DNA of 64,000 bases, taken from Lysinibacillus sp. BPa_S21. GTDB taxonomy: Bacteria; Bacillota; Bacilli; Bacillales_A; Planococcaceae. The DNA is taken from assembly GCF_023337795.1 (NCBI RefSeq), contig NZ_JALIRS010000010.1:62001-126000 (forward strand). Reading direction: 5' to 3'. Under the pieces are notes generated by a model. That model searched no databases and was not told where the DNA came from. It worked only from the letters and a program-made list of their open reading frames with translations. The first letter of the stretch is position 1. Every line of letters begins with the position of its first letter. A program made the position numbers and the translations under genes. Positions 8,998-18,188 of this stretch are shown piece by piece.

Positions 8998-9981
8998 TTA
9001 ATATACTTTATCGCCATTAAAAATAGAGTTTTTCACAATTACATAATCTACATTTCGAATGGCATCTAGTTTATTGCCACCTGCATAGGAAATAGATGAT
9101 TGAAGGTCTTGTTGCATTTCAATTAATGTATCTTTGATGCTGCCTTTATGTTCAACAAACATCTTCTTACCTTCAACATTTTTACGTTCGCCTTTTTGGA
9201 ATTCAGAAGCAGATCCGAAGTATTCCTTCACAGTTTTACCGTCGATTTCGATTGTTTCGCCAGGTGACTCTTCATGACCTGCAAATAATGATCCGATCAT
9301 TACCATTGAAGCACCAAAGCGAACCGATTTTGCAATATCACCATGTGTACGAATACCACCATCAGCGATAATTGGCTTCGTTGCAGCTTTTGCACACCAG
9401 CGTAATGCAGCTAGCTGCCAACCACCTGTACCAAAACCAGTTTTAATTTTAGTAATACATACTTTACCTGGTCCAATACCAACTTTTGTAGCATCTGCAC
9501 CAGCGTTTTCAAGCTCACGTACTGCTTCAGGTGTACCCACATTACCAGCAATCACAAAGCTATTTGGTAGATGCTTTTTGATATGTTGAATCATACGAAT
9601 GACAGCATTTGAATGACCGTGTGCAATATCGATTGTAATAAATTCAGGCACTAAATTAGCAGCTGCTAATTCTTCGATAAAAGGATATTCCTCATTTTTC
9701 ACACCAACACTAATAGATGCAATTAATCCACGACTTTGCATATCTTTGATGAAATGGATACGTGCCTCTGGATTAAAACGGTGCATGATATAAAAGTAAC
9801 CGTTTTCAGCAAGCTTCATAGCAAGACTTTCGTCGATAATTGTTTGCATGTTTGCCGGTACAACGGGAAGTTTGAATGTATGACCGCCTAAAGTAACAGA
9901 AGTATCACATTCTGAGCGACTTTCTACTATACATTTTGCGGGAATTAGTTGAATATCTTCATAGTCAAATACGTTATCCAT
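8998..9981 (-). CDS. guaC: GMP reductase
   Basis: Converts GMP to IMP with NADPH and release of ammonia, in purine salvage and interconversion. The 327-aa TIM-barrel protein of the IMPDH/GMPR family carries the NADPH/phosphate-binding GPGKVCIT loop with catalytic Cys175, the [13 protein letters not shown] phosphate site, and [13 protein letters not shown] near the C terminus. It lacks CBS domains, which separates it from IMP dehydrogenase. The ATG at 9981 is preferred over a GTG nine bases upstream because AGGAG sits eight bases before the ATG but touches the GTG. A canonical promoter and probable PurR boxes precede it, and a strong terminator follows. Confidence 0.95.
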   Translation of the reverse strand: MDNVFDYEDIQLIPAKCIVESRSECDTSVTLGGHTFKLPVVPANMQTIIDESLAMKLAENGYFYIMHRFNPEARIHFIKDMQSRGLIASISVGVKNEEYPFIEELAAANLVPEFITIDIAHGHSNAVIRMIQHIKKHLPNSFVIAGNVGTPEAVRELENAGADATKVGIGPGKVCITKIKTGFGTGGWQLAALRWCAKAATKPIIADGGIRTHGDIAKSVRFGASMVMIGSLFAGHEESPGETIEIDGKTVKEYFGSASEFQKGERKNVEGKKMFVEHKGSIKDTLIEMQQDLQSSISYAGGNKLDAIRNVDYVIVKNSIFNGDKVY

Positions 9982-9995
9982 TATAAACACTCCTA

Positions 9996-10040
9996 AAATA
10001 CGAATATTTTTTAACTTTTATTTTAAATCGTTCGTCATTT
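9996..10040 (-). promoter_or_regulatory. Probable PurR operator (paired inverted PurBoxes)
   Basis: AAATACGAATATT and, in opposite orientation, AAATGACGAACGATT resemble the PurBox consensus AWWWCCGAACWWT. The CGAA cores (10001-10004 and 10031-10034, the latter as TTCG on the plus strand) are separated by 26 bp, close to the spacing of known paired boxes. They lie between the promoter and the guaC start. PurR control of guaC is known in B. subtilis. Confidence 0.5.
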
Positions 10041-10043
10041 GGT

Positions 10044-10072
10044 AATTTACATTATTTTCGAGTAAATGTCAA
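10044..10072 (-). promoter_or_regulatory. Sigma-A promoter of guaC
   Basis: On the minus strand TTGACA (10067-10072) and TAAATT (10044-10049) are separated by exactly 17 bp, about 60 bp upstream of the guaC ATG. Confidence 0.75.
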
Positions 10073-10280
10073 AGCTTTTATCTAAATAAATAAAAAATTG
10101 GCAGGAAAGAACAGGAATTAAGCAGAATTTACAAATATAGCCGTGGATTAGTTTAGGGCGATAAATTTTCCCAAGGGAGTAAAAGTAGTTTGTAAATCAG
10201 TTTTATCTTAAATTTGTATTATTATTTACTATCCAGGTAAAATAGAATTGTTTCAAAAAATGATAAAGGGAGTGTTGGAA

Positions 10281-10700
10281 ATGGCAGTAGAGGTTTACTT
10301 AATTTTTAATGGGAATTGTCGAGAGGCTGTATCTTTTTATGAGAAGGTTTTTAGCACGAACAAACCTGAAATTATGACATTTGGAGACTCACCACAGAAT
10401 CCAAGTTATCCATTACCAGAGGAAGCTAAGGATCTTGTCATGCATACGCGACTTTCGATTTTTGGTAGCACTGTAATGTTCTCAGATACATTTCCAGGGC
10501 ACCCATTCACGATTGGAAACAATATAACGCTAGCAGTTGTCTCAGACGATGAGGCTCAAATGCGAAAAGCTTTTGACGGTCTTAAAGATGGCGGCCAGGT
10601 TAAAATGGAGCTGCAAGAAACGTTTTGGAGTAAATGTTACGGCTCCCTTACTGATAAATTTGGTGTCGAATGGCAATTTAGTTATGAGGAAAATAAATAA
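10281..10700 (+). CDS. PhnB-like VOC-fold protein
   Basis: Cytosolic 139-aa protein of the glyoxalase/bleomycin-resistance (VOC) superfamily, PhnB-like subgroup. It shows the typical YLIFNGNCREAVSFYEKVF opening, HTRLSIFGSTVMFSD strand pair, and C-terminal SLTDKFGVEWQFSY. PhnB-like proteins have no settled substrate. The ATG at 10281 is chosen over upstream in-frame codons because AAAGGGAG lies eight to nine bases before it. The gene is flanked by its own promoter region and a strong terminator, so it is monocistronic. Confidence 0.88.
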   Translation: MAVEVYLIFNGNCREAVSFYEKVFSTNKPEIMTFGDSPQNPSYPLPEEAKDLVMHTRLSIFGSTVMFSDTFPGHPFTIGNNITLAVVSDDEAQMRKAFDGLKDGGQVKMELQETFWSKCYGSLTDKFGVEWQFSYEENK

Positions 10701-10746
10701 AGTTCCATTATGCCTCGGCATAATTCTGTGACAGAAGTTAAAATTA

Positions 10747-10795
10747 AAAAGCACGATGTATGGAATTATCCATTCACATCGTGCTTTTCTTTTTA
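10747..10795. terminator. Bidirectional intrinsic terminator
   Basis: AAAAGCACGATGT (10747-10759) pairs with ACATCGTGCTTTT (10776-10788), with an inner ATGGA/TCCAT extension, then TCTTTTTAG. It serves both the VOC gene and the convergent chemoreceptor gene. Confidence 0.9.
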
Positions 10796-12742
10796 GTATT
10801 TAAAACGATTTACATAGCTTTGTAATTCATCTGCCATGTCGAGAAGTGCTTTTGAGGCTGCGGCCATTTCTTGCATCGAAGATAATGTTTGTTCAGTCGA
10901 AGCGGCAACTTCCTCTGACGCAGCTGCATTTAATTTTGCATGATCTGTTAGCTCAATAGCAGTTGCAGAAACTTCCTCGACTACTGCTGACATCTCTTGA
11001 GCAGATGCAGATATATCCTCCATTTTCGGAGCAATATCGCGTAGACTCTTAATAATGCTTGCAAATTTTGTACTTGTATCTTCTGTTAGTTGTAAACCAT
11101 CCTGGACATCCGCTGAAGCCTTAATCATTGTTTGAACAGATTTAGCCGTTTCTTGCTGAATGCCAGCAATGAGTGCAGAAATCTGCTCAGCTGATTGATG
11201 GGATTGCTCTGCTAGCTTCCGCACTTCATCGGCGACTACTGCAAAGCCTTTTCCGTGCTCTCCAGCTCGAGCTGCCTCAATAGCAGCATTAAGGGCAAGC
11301 AGATTGGTTTGATCTGAAATAGCGCTAATAATTTCCAATATAGAACCAATTTCCTTCGTTCGATCATAGAGAGATTTAATCATCGTATCTGATTGTGTCA
11401 CAGATTCATGAATAGAAATCATTTGATTCACAGTTTGTTCTACTGCTTGACCACCTTCATCGGCCAATTTTATAGCGTAGCTAGATAAATCTGAAACCTG
11501 CATGGAGCTATCAGCAATCTCGACGACACCTTTAGCGATTTCTTCAATAGAAACTGCATTTTGGTCAATGCTGGTTGTTTGTTTTTCTGTACTAATAGCA
11601 ACTTGTTGCATAGCGTTAGTAACTTGTTCTGAAGCAGCTATATTTTGTTCGGCATTCGCAGATAATCCATATGCCGAAGTCTGTACGTGTTGGGAGCTTT
11701 GATCAAGGTTGTGTATAAGTCTTTTTAAGTTAACCTTCATTGCGATAAAGGCTTCCCCAAGCTGTCCAATCTCGTCTTTAGAATGAATGTCAATAAACTC
11801 TGTTAAATCGCCTTCACTAATTTTGATAGCGCTTTGTTTAAGTCGATTGATCGGATTAACAATCGATTTTATCATGAATAGCATAAAAATAATGCCAATA
11901 ATAATAGAAATAGCGATGATTATTAAGTTGATATTAAAGGTCGAAGCAGCGGCTTTTGCAGCCTCGGCTGTAAACATTGTACCAACAACTTTCCAACCTG
12001 TTATCTTATTTGTAACAAATTGTAACTGACGATCTTTTTCTATAATGCGACCACTATCTTGTTCATAGATTTTATCGATATAGTTTTCTGTTGCTTCGGA
12101 GCCGCTTTTTTTATCTGGCTGGGCAATATAAATTTTATTGCTATCTAAAAGTGAAGCAAAGCCAGTTTCTCCAATGCGTATATCATTCGTGATAGTGCTT
12201 AGTGTAGATATATTTAAATCTAACCCTATTACCCCAGAACCATCTGGTAATGCCTGAGTAATCGTAAGAACGATATCACCTGTAGTCTGTGTAATATATG
12301 GAGCTGTAATCGATACTTGGTTGTTGTTATCTAAAGCTTGTTTATACCAAGGTCTCGTACGAGGATCAAACCCACTAGGGTATTTTTGAGCAGGCTCATC
12401 TAGTAGTCTGCCATCAGAGGTTCCAATATAAATCAGCTCCACCTCTGGATGCATATTGATATATTCGTGGAAAAGAGATTTAAGTTCTGTAATGTTACCT
12501 TTTTGTAAATAAGATTGATTGAGCTTTTTTGAAAAATATTGAACGTCCTTTACTTTTGGTTCAATTGTGTTGGTAATATTCGCATTAAGCATGCGAACAC
12601 TTTCGGTTGCGCTTGCTTGTTGTTCTTCTGAAATCTGCTTTCCAGCACTTTGGTAAGACACAATTCCAATTAACAGTGTTGGGATGATAAGCATTGCTAA
12701 AAATGAAAAAATGAGCTTTTTCCTTAAACTTAGTTGTTTCAC
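10793..12742 (-). CDS. Methyl-accepting chemotaxis protein with dCache sensor domain
   Basis: Transmembrane chemoreceptor of 649 aa signalling to CheA through CheW. Visible order: TM1 (about 9-31), extracellular dCache_1 ligand domain (about 38-265, with [11 protein letters not shown] and VIGLDLNI typical of the family), TM2 (about 275-297), HAMP, and the long cytoplasmic helical hairpin with the invariant tip [19 protein letters not shown]. dCache receptors commonly sense amino acids; the ligand here is unknown. GTG at 12742 is chosen because GTGAGGA lies nine bases upstream; another in-frame GTG at 12757 has no ribosome site. No che or fla genes are adjacent, as usual for orphan receptors. 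Confidence 0.92.
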   Translation of the reverse strand: MKQLSLRKKLIFSFLAMLIIPTLLIGIVSYQSAGKQISEEQQASATESVRMLNANITNTIEPKVKDVQYFSKKLNQSYLQKGNITELKSLFHEYINMHPEVELIYIGTSDGRLLDEPAQKYPSGFDPRTRPWYKQALDNNNQVSITAPYITQTTGDIVLTITQALPDGSGVIGLDLNISTLSTITNDIRIGETGFASLLDSNKIYIAQPDKKSGSEATENYIDKIYEQDSGRIIEKDRQLQFVTNKITGWKVVGTMFTAEAAKAAASTFNINLIIIAISIIIGIIFMLFMIKSIVNPINRLKQSAIKISEGDLTEFIDIHSKDEIGQLGEAFIAMKVNLKRLIHNLDQSSQHVQTSAYGLSANAEQNIAASEQVTNAMQQVAISTEKQTTSIDQNAVSIEEIAKGVVEIADSSMQVSDLSSYAIKLADEGGQAVEQTVNQMISIHESVTQSDTMIKSLYDRTKEIGSILEIISAISDQTNLLALNAAIEAARAGEHGKGFAVVADEVRKLAEQSHQSAEQISALIAGIQQETAKSVQTMIKASADVQDGLQLTEDTSTKFASIIKSLRDIAPKMEDISASAQEMSAVVEEVSATAIELTDHAKLNAAASEEVAASTEQTLSSMQEMAAASKALLDMADELQSYVNRFKY

Positions 12743-13072
12743 TTGAATTATCCTCACTATAATATTTGTATTTTAAACTTATGTAATAACGCCCTTCGTG
12801 ACCAACTTCCTATATCCTAGGAGGCGCATCGGATAATGACACCCCATATTATGGTGAAAAGTGTGTGCTTTACCGATTGAGGGAACTAATAGATGACTAG
12901 GCTTATTTTATCAAAAATAAAATAAAAGTTAAGTATTTTGTAATAACTGTTCGTTAATTGTAAATATAAATAAACTGATATTTTGAAATTCCTCTGAAAA
13001 CCATAACCTTTAGATGACATATAAAGCTACTTTTTGATGTATACTAATGCTCAAAAGAGGAGGGAATTGTTC
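12743..13072. other. Intergenic region between divergent chemoreceptor and VOC genes
   Basis: This 330-bp AT-rich spacer contains a less AT-rich core (12800-12870) with a CACCCCATATTATGGTG quasi-palindrome and an ATCC...GGAT inverted word. I looked for a sigma-D motility promoter upstream of the receptor and found only TAAA without a good CCGATAT partner at the right distance. No RNA gene was recognised. Confidence 0.3.
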
Positions 13073-13447
13073 ATGATTCGACAAATTGGACAAGTAATGT
13101 TGTATGTAAATGATCAAGATACTGCCGTGAAGTTTTGGACGGAGAAAATTGGATTTGTTGTACTTGCTGACCAGGAAGAGGGAGGCGTACGTTGGATTGA
13201 AATTGCTCCAACGAAAGAAGCCCAAACTACCTTTGTTTTACACAATAAAGAAGTCATTGCAAAAATGCAGCCTGATTTAAATTTAGGGACACCTTCTATT
13301 ATGTTTTATGCCGATCATATAGAAGATCTCTATCAGGATTTTCAAGCAAAGGGCGTTAAAGTAGGAGATTTAGTCATGATGCCAATGGGTAGGGTATTTA
13401 ATTTTGCTGATCACGAAAATAATTACTTTGCCTTAGTAGAAAAATAA
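13073..13447 (+). CDS. Glyoxalase/bleomycin-resistance (VOC) family protein
   Basis: Small 124-aa metal-dependent-fold protein of the VOC superfamily (MLYVNDQDTAVKFWTEKIGF at the start, HIEDLYQDFQAKGVKV in the second half, NFADHENNYFALVE at the end). Possible roles are lyase, dioxygenase or resistance protein; the substrate cannot be read from sequence. ATG 13073 is favoured over an upstream in-frame ATG at 13034 because AGAGGAGGGA lies at 13056-13065. It has its own terminator. Confidence 0.88.
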   Translation: MIRQIGQVMLYVNDQDTAVKFWTEKIGFVVLADQEEGGVRWIEIAPTKEAQTTFVLHNKEVIAKMQPDLNLGTPSIMFYADHIEDLYQDFQAKGVKVGDLVMMPMGRVFNFADHENNYFALVEK

Positions 13448-13453
13448 ATCTTT

Positions 13454-13515
13454 AAAAAGCAAGAATCTGTTTCTTTTCAATTGTTCTGCGGAAATCTTAC
13501 AGATCCTTGCTTTTT
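13454..13515. terminator. Bidirectional terminator after the VOC gene
   Basis: AAAAAGCAAGAATCTGT (13454-13470) pairs with ACAGATCCTTGCTTTTT (13499-13515) with a small internal mismatch and a 28-nt loop. T runs follow on both strands. Confidence 0.75.
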
Positions 13516-13537
13516 CTTTATATAAGTGCACAGTAAC

Positions 13538-14284
13538 TTATTTTAAATCTTCTCCAAAAATCCCTACAGTTTGACGGTCAACGATAAATTCATTGCCATC
13601 CCATTTCAAAATATTTTCTACATAGCCTAATCCATCGGCATGAAATCTACCGGCTATAGCCTGATAAGCTAAAATCTCATATATTCCATCTCGTTCATAG
13701 TCCACTGGATACAATCCACTGATTGGATCTACCCACCCCTCAATTGGCTGCTTCAGTGTACCATCTTGATTATAAATTTCCGCTAAATAATCCGGACCTT
13801 TGTATTGTAAATCGATAATATATTGCTTTTTTGGATTCATACTACGAACAGCTACTTTGTATTGATTTTGATAATTGACCGTGTACTTTAGCTTATTATT
13901 AAATGATTCTGCATCAAAAATTGAGCGTATGTTGCCGTTTATAGAGGCAAATAGTTCACCGTTAATAATGCCTCCGCTACCTCCTGTATCAGAAATAGCT
14001 AAAATATCTTCAAGATGATTTCCGGTAAAGTCACCTAAAAAAATAGTTGGGTTATAGCCGACGCTTTGTTTTAGCATTATTTTTTCGAATTGGTGCGTCT
14101 GTCCGTAAAAGATAGCAAGCGTTAGGTTTTTCCACAAAGGGCTATCTGGTGTTTTAGTCCCCATCAAAAGAACTGTTTCAAGTAAGCCATCTCCATTAAT
14201 ATCTCCAAATTTCGTCTGAATAACCTGAGGGGCCATAGTTGAAATAGGCATATTATTTAAGGATGGATTCATATTATTCGTCAT
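13538..14284 (-). CDS. FG-GAP/VCBS-repeat protein of unknown function
   Basis: 248-aa protein built of beta-propeller-like FG-GAP/VCBS repeats. Calcium-binding-type loops DINGDGLLET (about 28-37) and a related GDFTGNHLEDILAISD loop (about 84-99) are visible, and a third half-repeat PVDYERDGIYEILAY lies near 195. There is no signal peptide or membrane segment despite the fold usually being extracellular. Similar short proteins occur in spore-formers, but I cannot assign a function. The ATG at 14284 has AAAGAGGT upstream. The C-terminal WDGNEF motif is typical of proteins describing an integrin-like blade. Confidence 0.65.
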   Translation of the reverse strand: MTNNMNPSLNNMPISTMAPQVIQTKFGDINGDGLLETVLLMGTKTPDSPLWKNLTLAIFYGQTHQFEKIMLKQSVGYNPTIFLGDFTGNHLEDILAISDTGGSGGIINGELFASINGNIRSIFDAESFNNKLKYTVNYQNQYKVAVRSMNPKKQYIIDLQYKGPDYLAEIYNQDGTLKQPIEGWVDPISGLYPVDYERDGIYEILAYQAIAGRFHADGLGYVENILKWDGNEFIVDRQTVGIFGEDLK

Positions 14285-14392
14285 ACATGCACCTCTTTCT
14301 TTAGTTTTAGCATATGTTGTAAATATTACTTGGTGAAAAAAGACGTGTTCATAATGTGTATAAAACTTATAAAAAAACTTGTTATTAACCCA

Positions 14393-14430
14393 TTGACATT
14401 TTTAAAAGTGAAAAGTATTATAAATGTCAA
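14393..14430 (+). promoter_or_regulatory. Promoter embedded in a 9-bp inverted repeat
   Basis: TTGACA (14393-14398) and TATTAT (14416-14421) are spaced by 17 bp. The -35 starts a perfect inverted repeat, TTGACATTT (14393-14401) with AAATGTCAA (14422-14430), so a dimeric regulator could bind over the whole promoter. It points toward the YdbM-ABC transporter genes. Confidence 0.7.
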
Positions 14431-14458
14431 CGAATCAGAAAATTCAGTACCACTCATC

Positions 14459-14492
14459 CTCTCGCTACTAATACGTAGTTAGAGATTTTTTT
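14459..14492 (+). terminator. Terminator-like hairpin in the leader of the YdbM-like gene
   Basis: CTCTCGCTAC (14459-14468) pairs with GTAGTTAGAG (14475-14484) with one mismatch and one G-U, followed by ATTTTTTT. It lies between the promoter at 14393 and the coding start at 14552, so it can stop transcription early unless disrupted. Confidence 0.6.
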
Positions 14493-14551
14493 ACAATTTT
14501 AATTCTTAGTAAGTATATATGTTTTATATATTTTGGGAAGAAGGAGATTTT

Positions 14552-15721
14552 TTGAAGAATTTATTTGTTAAAACAAAGCAACAGCAGTATTGGCTCAATC
14601 AGCTAGCATCTATTTCTGAACCAATCAAGGCTGAAGCCAAAGAAGTAGATGAACAATCTCGTTTTCCATTCGAAGCACATAAGCTACTTCTGCAAATTGG
14701 TTATCCAAAACTAACTTTACCGAAAGCGTATGGAGGAGAAGGATTATCAGTCTATGATATGGTACTCGTTCAAGAAACGTTAGCAAGCTATGACGAAAAT
14801 GCTTCGCTCTCACTAGGGTGGACATTAGGTGTTGTAGGTGAACTATATGAGAAAAAGCTATGGTCAGACGATTTACTTAGTTCATTTGCTCAGGAAATAA
14901 TGAACGGTGCCATTATCAATAGGGCTGCGAGTGAAGCGGCAACTGGTAGTCCAACACGAGGAGGACGACCAGGGACAAATGCTGTATCAAAAGAGGCAGG
15001 GTGGCTCTTAAATGGACGTAAAATCTTTACGACAGCCTCTCCGGTACTAGATTACTTCTTAACATCAGCGTGGATTGAGGAGGAAAATCAGATTGGTTAC
15101 TTCCTTATTCATAAAGATGCCCAAGGGCTTTCAATTGAGGAAAACTGGGAAATGTCTGCAATGCGAGGCACAAGTAGCCATGATCTAGTTTTAAAAGATG
15201 TAATAGTCCCTTCAAATCATTTAGTAGAGTTACCAGGTCACCCAAGTGGTGGCAAGATAAATGGTTGGATTCTACATATACCGGCAACATACTTAGGAAT
15301 TGCGCAGGCAGCACGCGATTATGCACTGCATTTTGCCAATCATTATCAACCTAATAGTTTAAATGCTCCAATTAGTACATTACCAAATGTGCAGCAACTT
15401 CTAGGTGATATTGAATTGAAGCTATATCAAGCACGCTTTGTGCTGTATGGAGTTGCTGAGGCTTATGATGACCCTGCTAGACGTGAACTTTTAGCAAATG
15501 AAATGGCAGTTGCTAAACATACAGTAACAAATTTGGCGATTGAAATCGTCGATAAGGCAATGCGTGTAGTAGGTGCGAAAAGCTTACAATTAACCAATCC
15601 ATTGCAGCGCTATTATCGAAATGTTCGTGCAGGACTTCATAATCCACCGATGGATGATATGACTATTATTAAATTGGCAAATGCCGCAATCGAACAGCAG
15701 AAATCGACTGAAAACCAATGA
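14552..15721 (+). CDS. Acyl-CoA dehydrogenase-family flavoprotein, YdbM/DszC-like
   Basis: Flavoprotein of 389 aa with the acyl-CoA dehydrogenase fold: N-terminal helical domain, middle beta domain (NRAASEAATGSPTRGG, about 130-145, with GWLLNGRKIFTTAS), and C-terminal helical bundle (ATYLGIAQAARDYA; VDKAMRVVGAKSL). It resembles B. subtilis YdbM and sulfur-scavenging monooxygenases of the DszC/SfnB group more than beta-oxidation enzymes, and sits directly upstream of a polar amino-acid importer. A role in using organosulfur compounds is therefore inferred. TTG at 14552 is chosen: AAGGAGA precedes it by seven bases, while the in-frame ATG at 14519 has no ribosome site. Confidence 0.8.
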   Translation: MKNLFVKTKQQQYWLNQLASISEPIKAEAKEVDEQSRFPFEAHKLLLQIGYPKLTLPKAYGGEGLSVYDMVLVQETLASYDENASLSLGWTLGVVGELYEKKLWSDDLLSSFAQEIMNGAIINRAASEAATGSPTRGGRPGTNAVSKEAGWLLNGRKIFTTASPVLDYFLTSAWIEEENQIGYFLIHKDAQGLSIEENWEMSAMRGTSSHDLVLKDVIVPSNHLVELPGHPSGGKINGWILHIPATYLGIAQAARDYALHFANHYQPNSLNAPISTLPNVQQLLGDIELKLYQARFVLYGVAEAYDDPARRELLANEMAVAKHTVTNLAIEIVDKAMRVVGAKSLQLTNPLQRYYRNVRAGLHNPPMDDMTIIKLANAAIEQQKSTENQ

Positions 15722-15748
15722 CAAAAACCATATAAGGGGACATGATAT

Positions 15749-16618
15749 ATGTTTAAACATAAGAAAAAGATTTTTCAATTGGCAGCAATAGGGTTTGCTT
15801 CACTTGCTATTTTAGCGGGCTGTAATTCAGGTGAAGCATCAGATAAAGACTCAGAGGATGGCGCGAAAGTACGTACAGTGAAGGTTGCATATGATCAGGC
15901 ATCTAAGCCTATTAGTTATATCGATGATAACGGAAATCCAACAGGCTACGATGTGGAAGTCATGAAGCTAGTGGATGAAATGTTACCTGATTATAAGTTT
16001 GAATTTGTAGGGACGACTAGTGACGATCTACTAATTGGCGTTGAGCAAGGGAAATATCAAGTAGGGGTAAAAAATGCCTTCTTTACGCAAGAACGTACAG
16101 AAAAGTTTATTTTCCCTAAAGAATTTTTAGGTTTAAGTAGTGCGGGTTTAGTCTTACGTAAAGAAGATGAAGGTGTTAAAACATTAGCCGACTTTGCGAA
16201 AAAAGGTTATTCATTAGCACCAATTGCTGCGAATAATGCTCAATACACAATTATTGATGAATATAATAAAGCCAACCCTGACAATAAAGTGAAATTACAG
16301 GCTGGAGATGCGTTCACTGTCGATGTTGTGCAATGGGTAAATGAAAAACGTGTCGATGGCGGTATTATGATTGAAGGTCCATTTAAACAACAAGTTTTAG
16401 CAGAAGATGGCCCTTATCATAATTTAAAGGATGACGTAGTTTACAACGAATTTGCCGTTATTAAAACATGGCCGCTGTTCAATAAAAAGGAACAAGAATT
16501 TGCAGATGCTTACGATAAAGCTATAGCGAAAATTAAAGAGCAAAAGAAAACAAATGAATTAAGCACTAAGTTTTACGGTCGAGATTTATTTGAAGTGTTA
16601 GATTCTGTGAAGCGCTAA
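15749..16618 (+). CDS. Amino-acid ABC transporter substrate-binding lipoprotein
   Basis: Extracytoplasmic solute receptor of 289 aa. A lipoprotein signal peptide ends in the lipobox LAGC (about 22-25), followed by an acidic linker and an SBP_bac_3 domain (VKVAYDQASKPISYIDDNGNPTG; YQVGVKNAFFTQERTEKF). This family binds polar amino acids, including cystine and S-methyl-cysteine in B. subtilis YxeM and TcyJ/K. With the two permeases and ATPase downstream it forms a full importer. ATG preceded by AAGGGGA. A terminator-like hairpin after the gene likely gives more receptor than permease, a common arrangement. Confidence 0.93.
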   Translation: MFKHKKKIFQLAAIGFASLAILAGCNSGEASDKDSEDGAKVRTVKVAYDQASKPISYIDDNGNPTGYDVEVMKLVDEMLPDYKFEFVGTTSDDLLIGVEQGKYQVGVKNAFFTQERTEKFIFPKEFLGLSSAGLVLRKEDEGVKTLADFAKKGYSLAPIAANNAQYTIIDEYNKANPDNKVKLQAGDAFTVDVVQWVNEKRVDGGIMIEGPFKQQVLAEDGPYHNLKDDVVYNEFAVIKTWPLFNKKEQEFADAYDKAIAKIKEQKKTNELSTKFYGRDLFEVLDSVKR

Positions 16619-16676
16619 TAGCGGTAGCTGATCAAAGAAGACTTCTCTTAGGAAGAGAAAGTGTTCTACCAAATAA

Positions 16677-16708
16677 AAGGCTGTTGAGTCAGTATACTCA
16701 GCAGTCTT
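16677..16708 (+). terminator. Hairpin between receptor and permease genes
   Basis: AAGGCTGTTGAGT (16677-16689) pairs with ACTCAGCAGTCTT (16696-16708), 13 pairs including two G-U, loop CAGTAT, then TATTCAT. Probably a partial terminator or mRNA-stabilising stem. Confidence 0.6.
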
Positions 16709-16753
16709 TATTCATACAAAGGAAATTATAGAAATATAGAAGTTGGTGAGGAA

Positions 16754-17461
16754 ATGGAGAAGTATTTTGATGCATCATACATTTGGAACTCGATTCCTGT
16801 ATTATTGCCGTTTTTAAAAGTTACCTTCTTAGTCGCAGGGTCTTCCATTGTACTAGGCACTATATTTGGTTTACTATTAGCGGCTGCCAAGCTAAGTTCA
16901 ATAAAATTGCTACAAAGATTAGCAAACCTATATACTACGATTATGCGTTGTACACCATCTATCGTCTTATTATTCCTCGTATATTATGGTGTTCCAGCGT
17001 TAGCCGAAAACTTCGGCATAAATCTCCATTCAATTGAAACGGCCATTTTCGTAGTCGTAACGTTCACTTTGCAGTTTGCGGCGATTATGTCAGAAGTTAT
17101 TCGTTCCGCTTATTTAGCAATTGATAAAGGGCAATTTGAAGCGGCTGTTAGTGTTGGATTAACGCCACTTCAGGCCTATCGCCGTATTGTTTTCCCACAG
17201 GCGCTCGTTATTGCTTTACCGAACTTCGGAAACGGTATGATTGCCTTATTACAGGAAGGGGCACTTGCTTATACAATCGGCTTAATTGATATTGTTGGAA
17301 AGGCAAATTTAATTATCGCAAGTAATATTAATGCACATGCATTAGAAATATTTATTGCTTTAGCGATTGTTTATTGGGTACTGTCGATTATTATCGAAAA
17401 ATTCTTTGCTATGCTGGAAAAGTTCTTTGGTAAGGGGAAAAAGACATTAGAAACATCGTAA
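16754..17461 (+). CDS. Amino-acid ABC transporter permease (first subunit)
   Basis: Inner-membrane subunit of 235 aa of the HisMQ/GlnP type with about five TM helices. The EAA loop is visible as FEAAVSVGLTPLQAYRRIVFPQAL (about 130-153), the coupling site for the ATPase. The conserved RCTPSIVLLFLVYYG stretch (about 63-77) is typical of polar amino-acid permeases. The ATG follows GTGAGGAA. Stop and next start are 12 bases apart with AGGAGG between, so it is co-translated with the second permease. Confidence 0.92.
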   Translation: MEKYFDASYIWNSIPVLLPFLKVTFLVAGSSIVLGTIFGLLLAAAKLSSIKLLQRLANLYTTIMRCTPSIVLLFLVYYGVPALAENFGINLHSIETAIFVVVTFTLQFAAIMSEVIRSAYLAIDKGQFEAAVSVGLTPLQAYRRIVFPQALVIALPNFGNGMIALLQEGALAYTIGLIDIVGKANLIIASNINAHALEIFIALAIVYWVLSIIIEKFFAMLEKFFGKGKKTLETS

Positions 17462-17473
17462 GGAGGCGTAATC

Positions 17474-18175
17474 GTGAATTATCAATTTTTAGTTGAAACA
17501 TTTTTCGTTGCATTATCAGGTGTACCTATCGCACTCCTTGTGACAATTGTGGCTATGTTTGTCGCTCTACCACTAGGCTTTCTACTAGCGCTAACACGGA
17601 TCAATAAAATACCAGTGATCCATCATATGGCGAAAATTTATGTCTCCTTTGTCCGAGGTACGCCGATAATCATTCAAATCTTTATTATTTATAGTAGTAT
17701 CCCATTACTACTAAAAATTATTTTGGAAAAATATAATATTGCCTATGATATTTATAAAATCAATCCGATTTGGTATGCATTTATCGTCTTCGCATTTAGT
17801 ACAACCGCAATTTTAATAGAGGTATTTCGTTCGGCTTTAAGCACGATTGAAAAAGGTCAGCTAGAGGCTGCCCATGCAGTAGGCTTAACAACATTTCAAG
17901 CCTATCGCCGTATTATTATTCCGCAGGCTTTAGTAGTAGCGATGCCAAATATTTGTACGGCTACAGTCAATCTTATTAAAGCGACGTCTTTAGGTTATGC
18001 AATGTCCTTACCCGAAATTACATTAAAGGCTAAGGTAGCTGCAAACGTTGGCTACAATTATGTAGAAGCATATATTGATATTTTCATTGTGTACTTAATT
18101 TTATGTAGTACAGTTGAATACATTTTTAAACGCTATGAAAAACATTTAAGTAAGTTCAAAGTGGCAAAAGCCTAA
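17474..18175 (+). CDS. Amino-acid ABC transporter permease (second subunit)
   Basis: Second HisMQ-type permease, 233 aa, forming a heterodimer with the preceding one. Five hydrophobic segments are seen; VRGTPIIIQIFIIYSSIP (about 56-73) and the EAA loop LEAAHAVGLTTFQAYRRIIIPQAL are conserved. The start is GTG, with AGGAGGCG eight bases upstream. The paired permeases share the same EAA motif but differ elsewhere, as expected for a heterodimeric importer. Confidence 0.92.
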   Translation: MNYQFLVETFFVALSGVPIALLVTIVAMFVALPLGFLLALTRINKIPVIHHMAKIYVSFVRGTPIIIQIFIIYSSIPLLLKIILEKYNIAYDIYKINPIWYAFIVFAFSTTAILIEVFRSALSTIEKGQLEAAHAVGLTTFQAYRRIIIPQALVVAMPNICTATVNLIKATSLGYAMSLPEITLKAKVAANVGYNYVEAYIDIFIVYLILCSTVEYIFKRYEKHLSKFKVAKA

Positions 18176-18188
18176 GGGGTGAACGAGT

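Noticed and set aside
13010..13225. Minus-strand frame overlapping the VOC gene
   Set aside because: Opposite-strand shadow of a well supported gene; no start signals.
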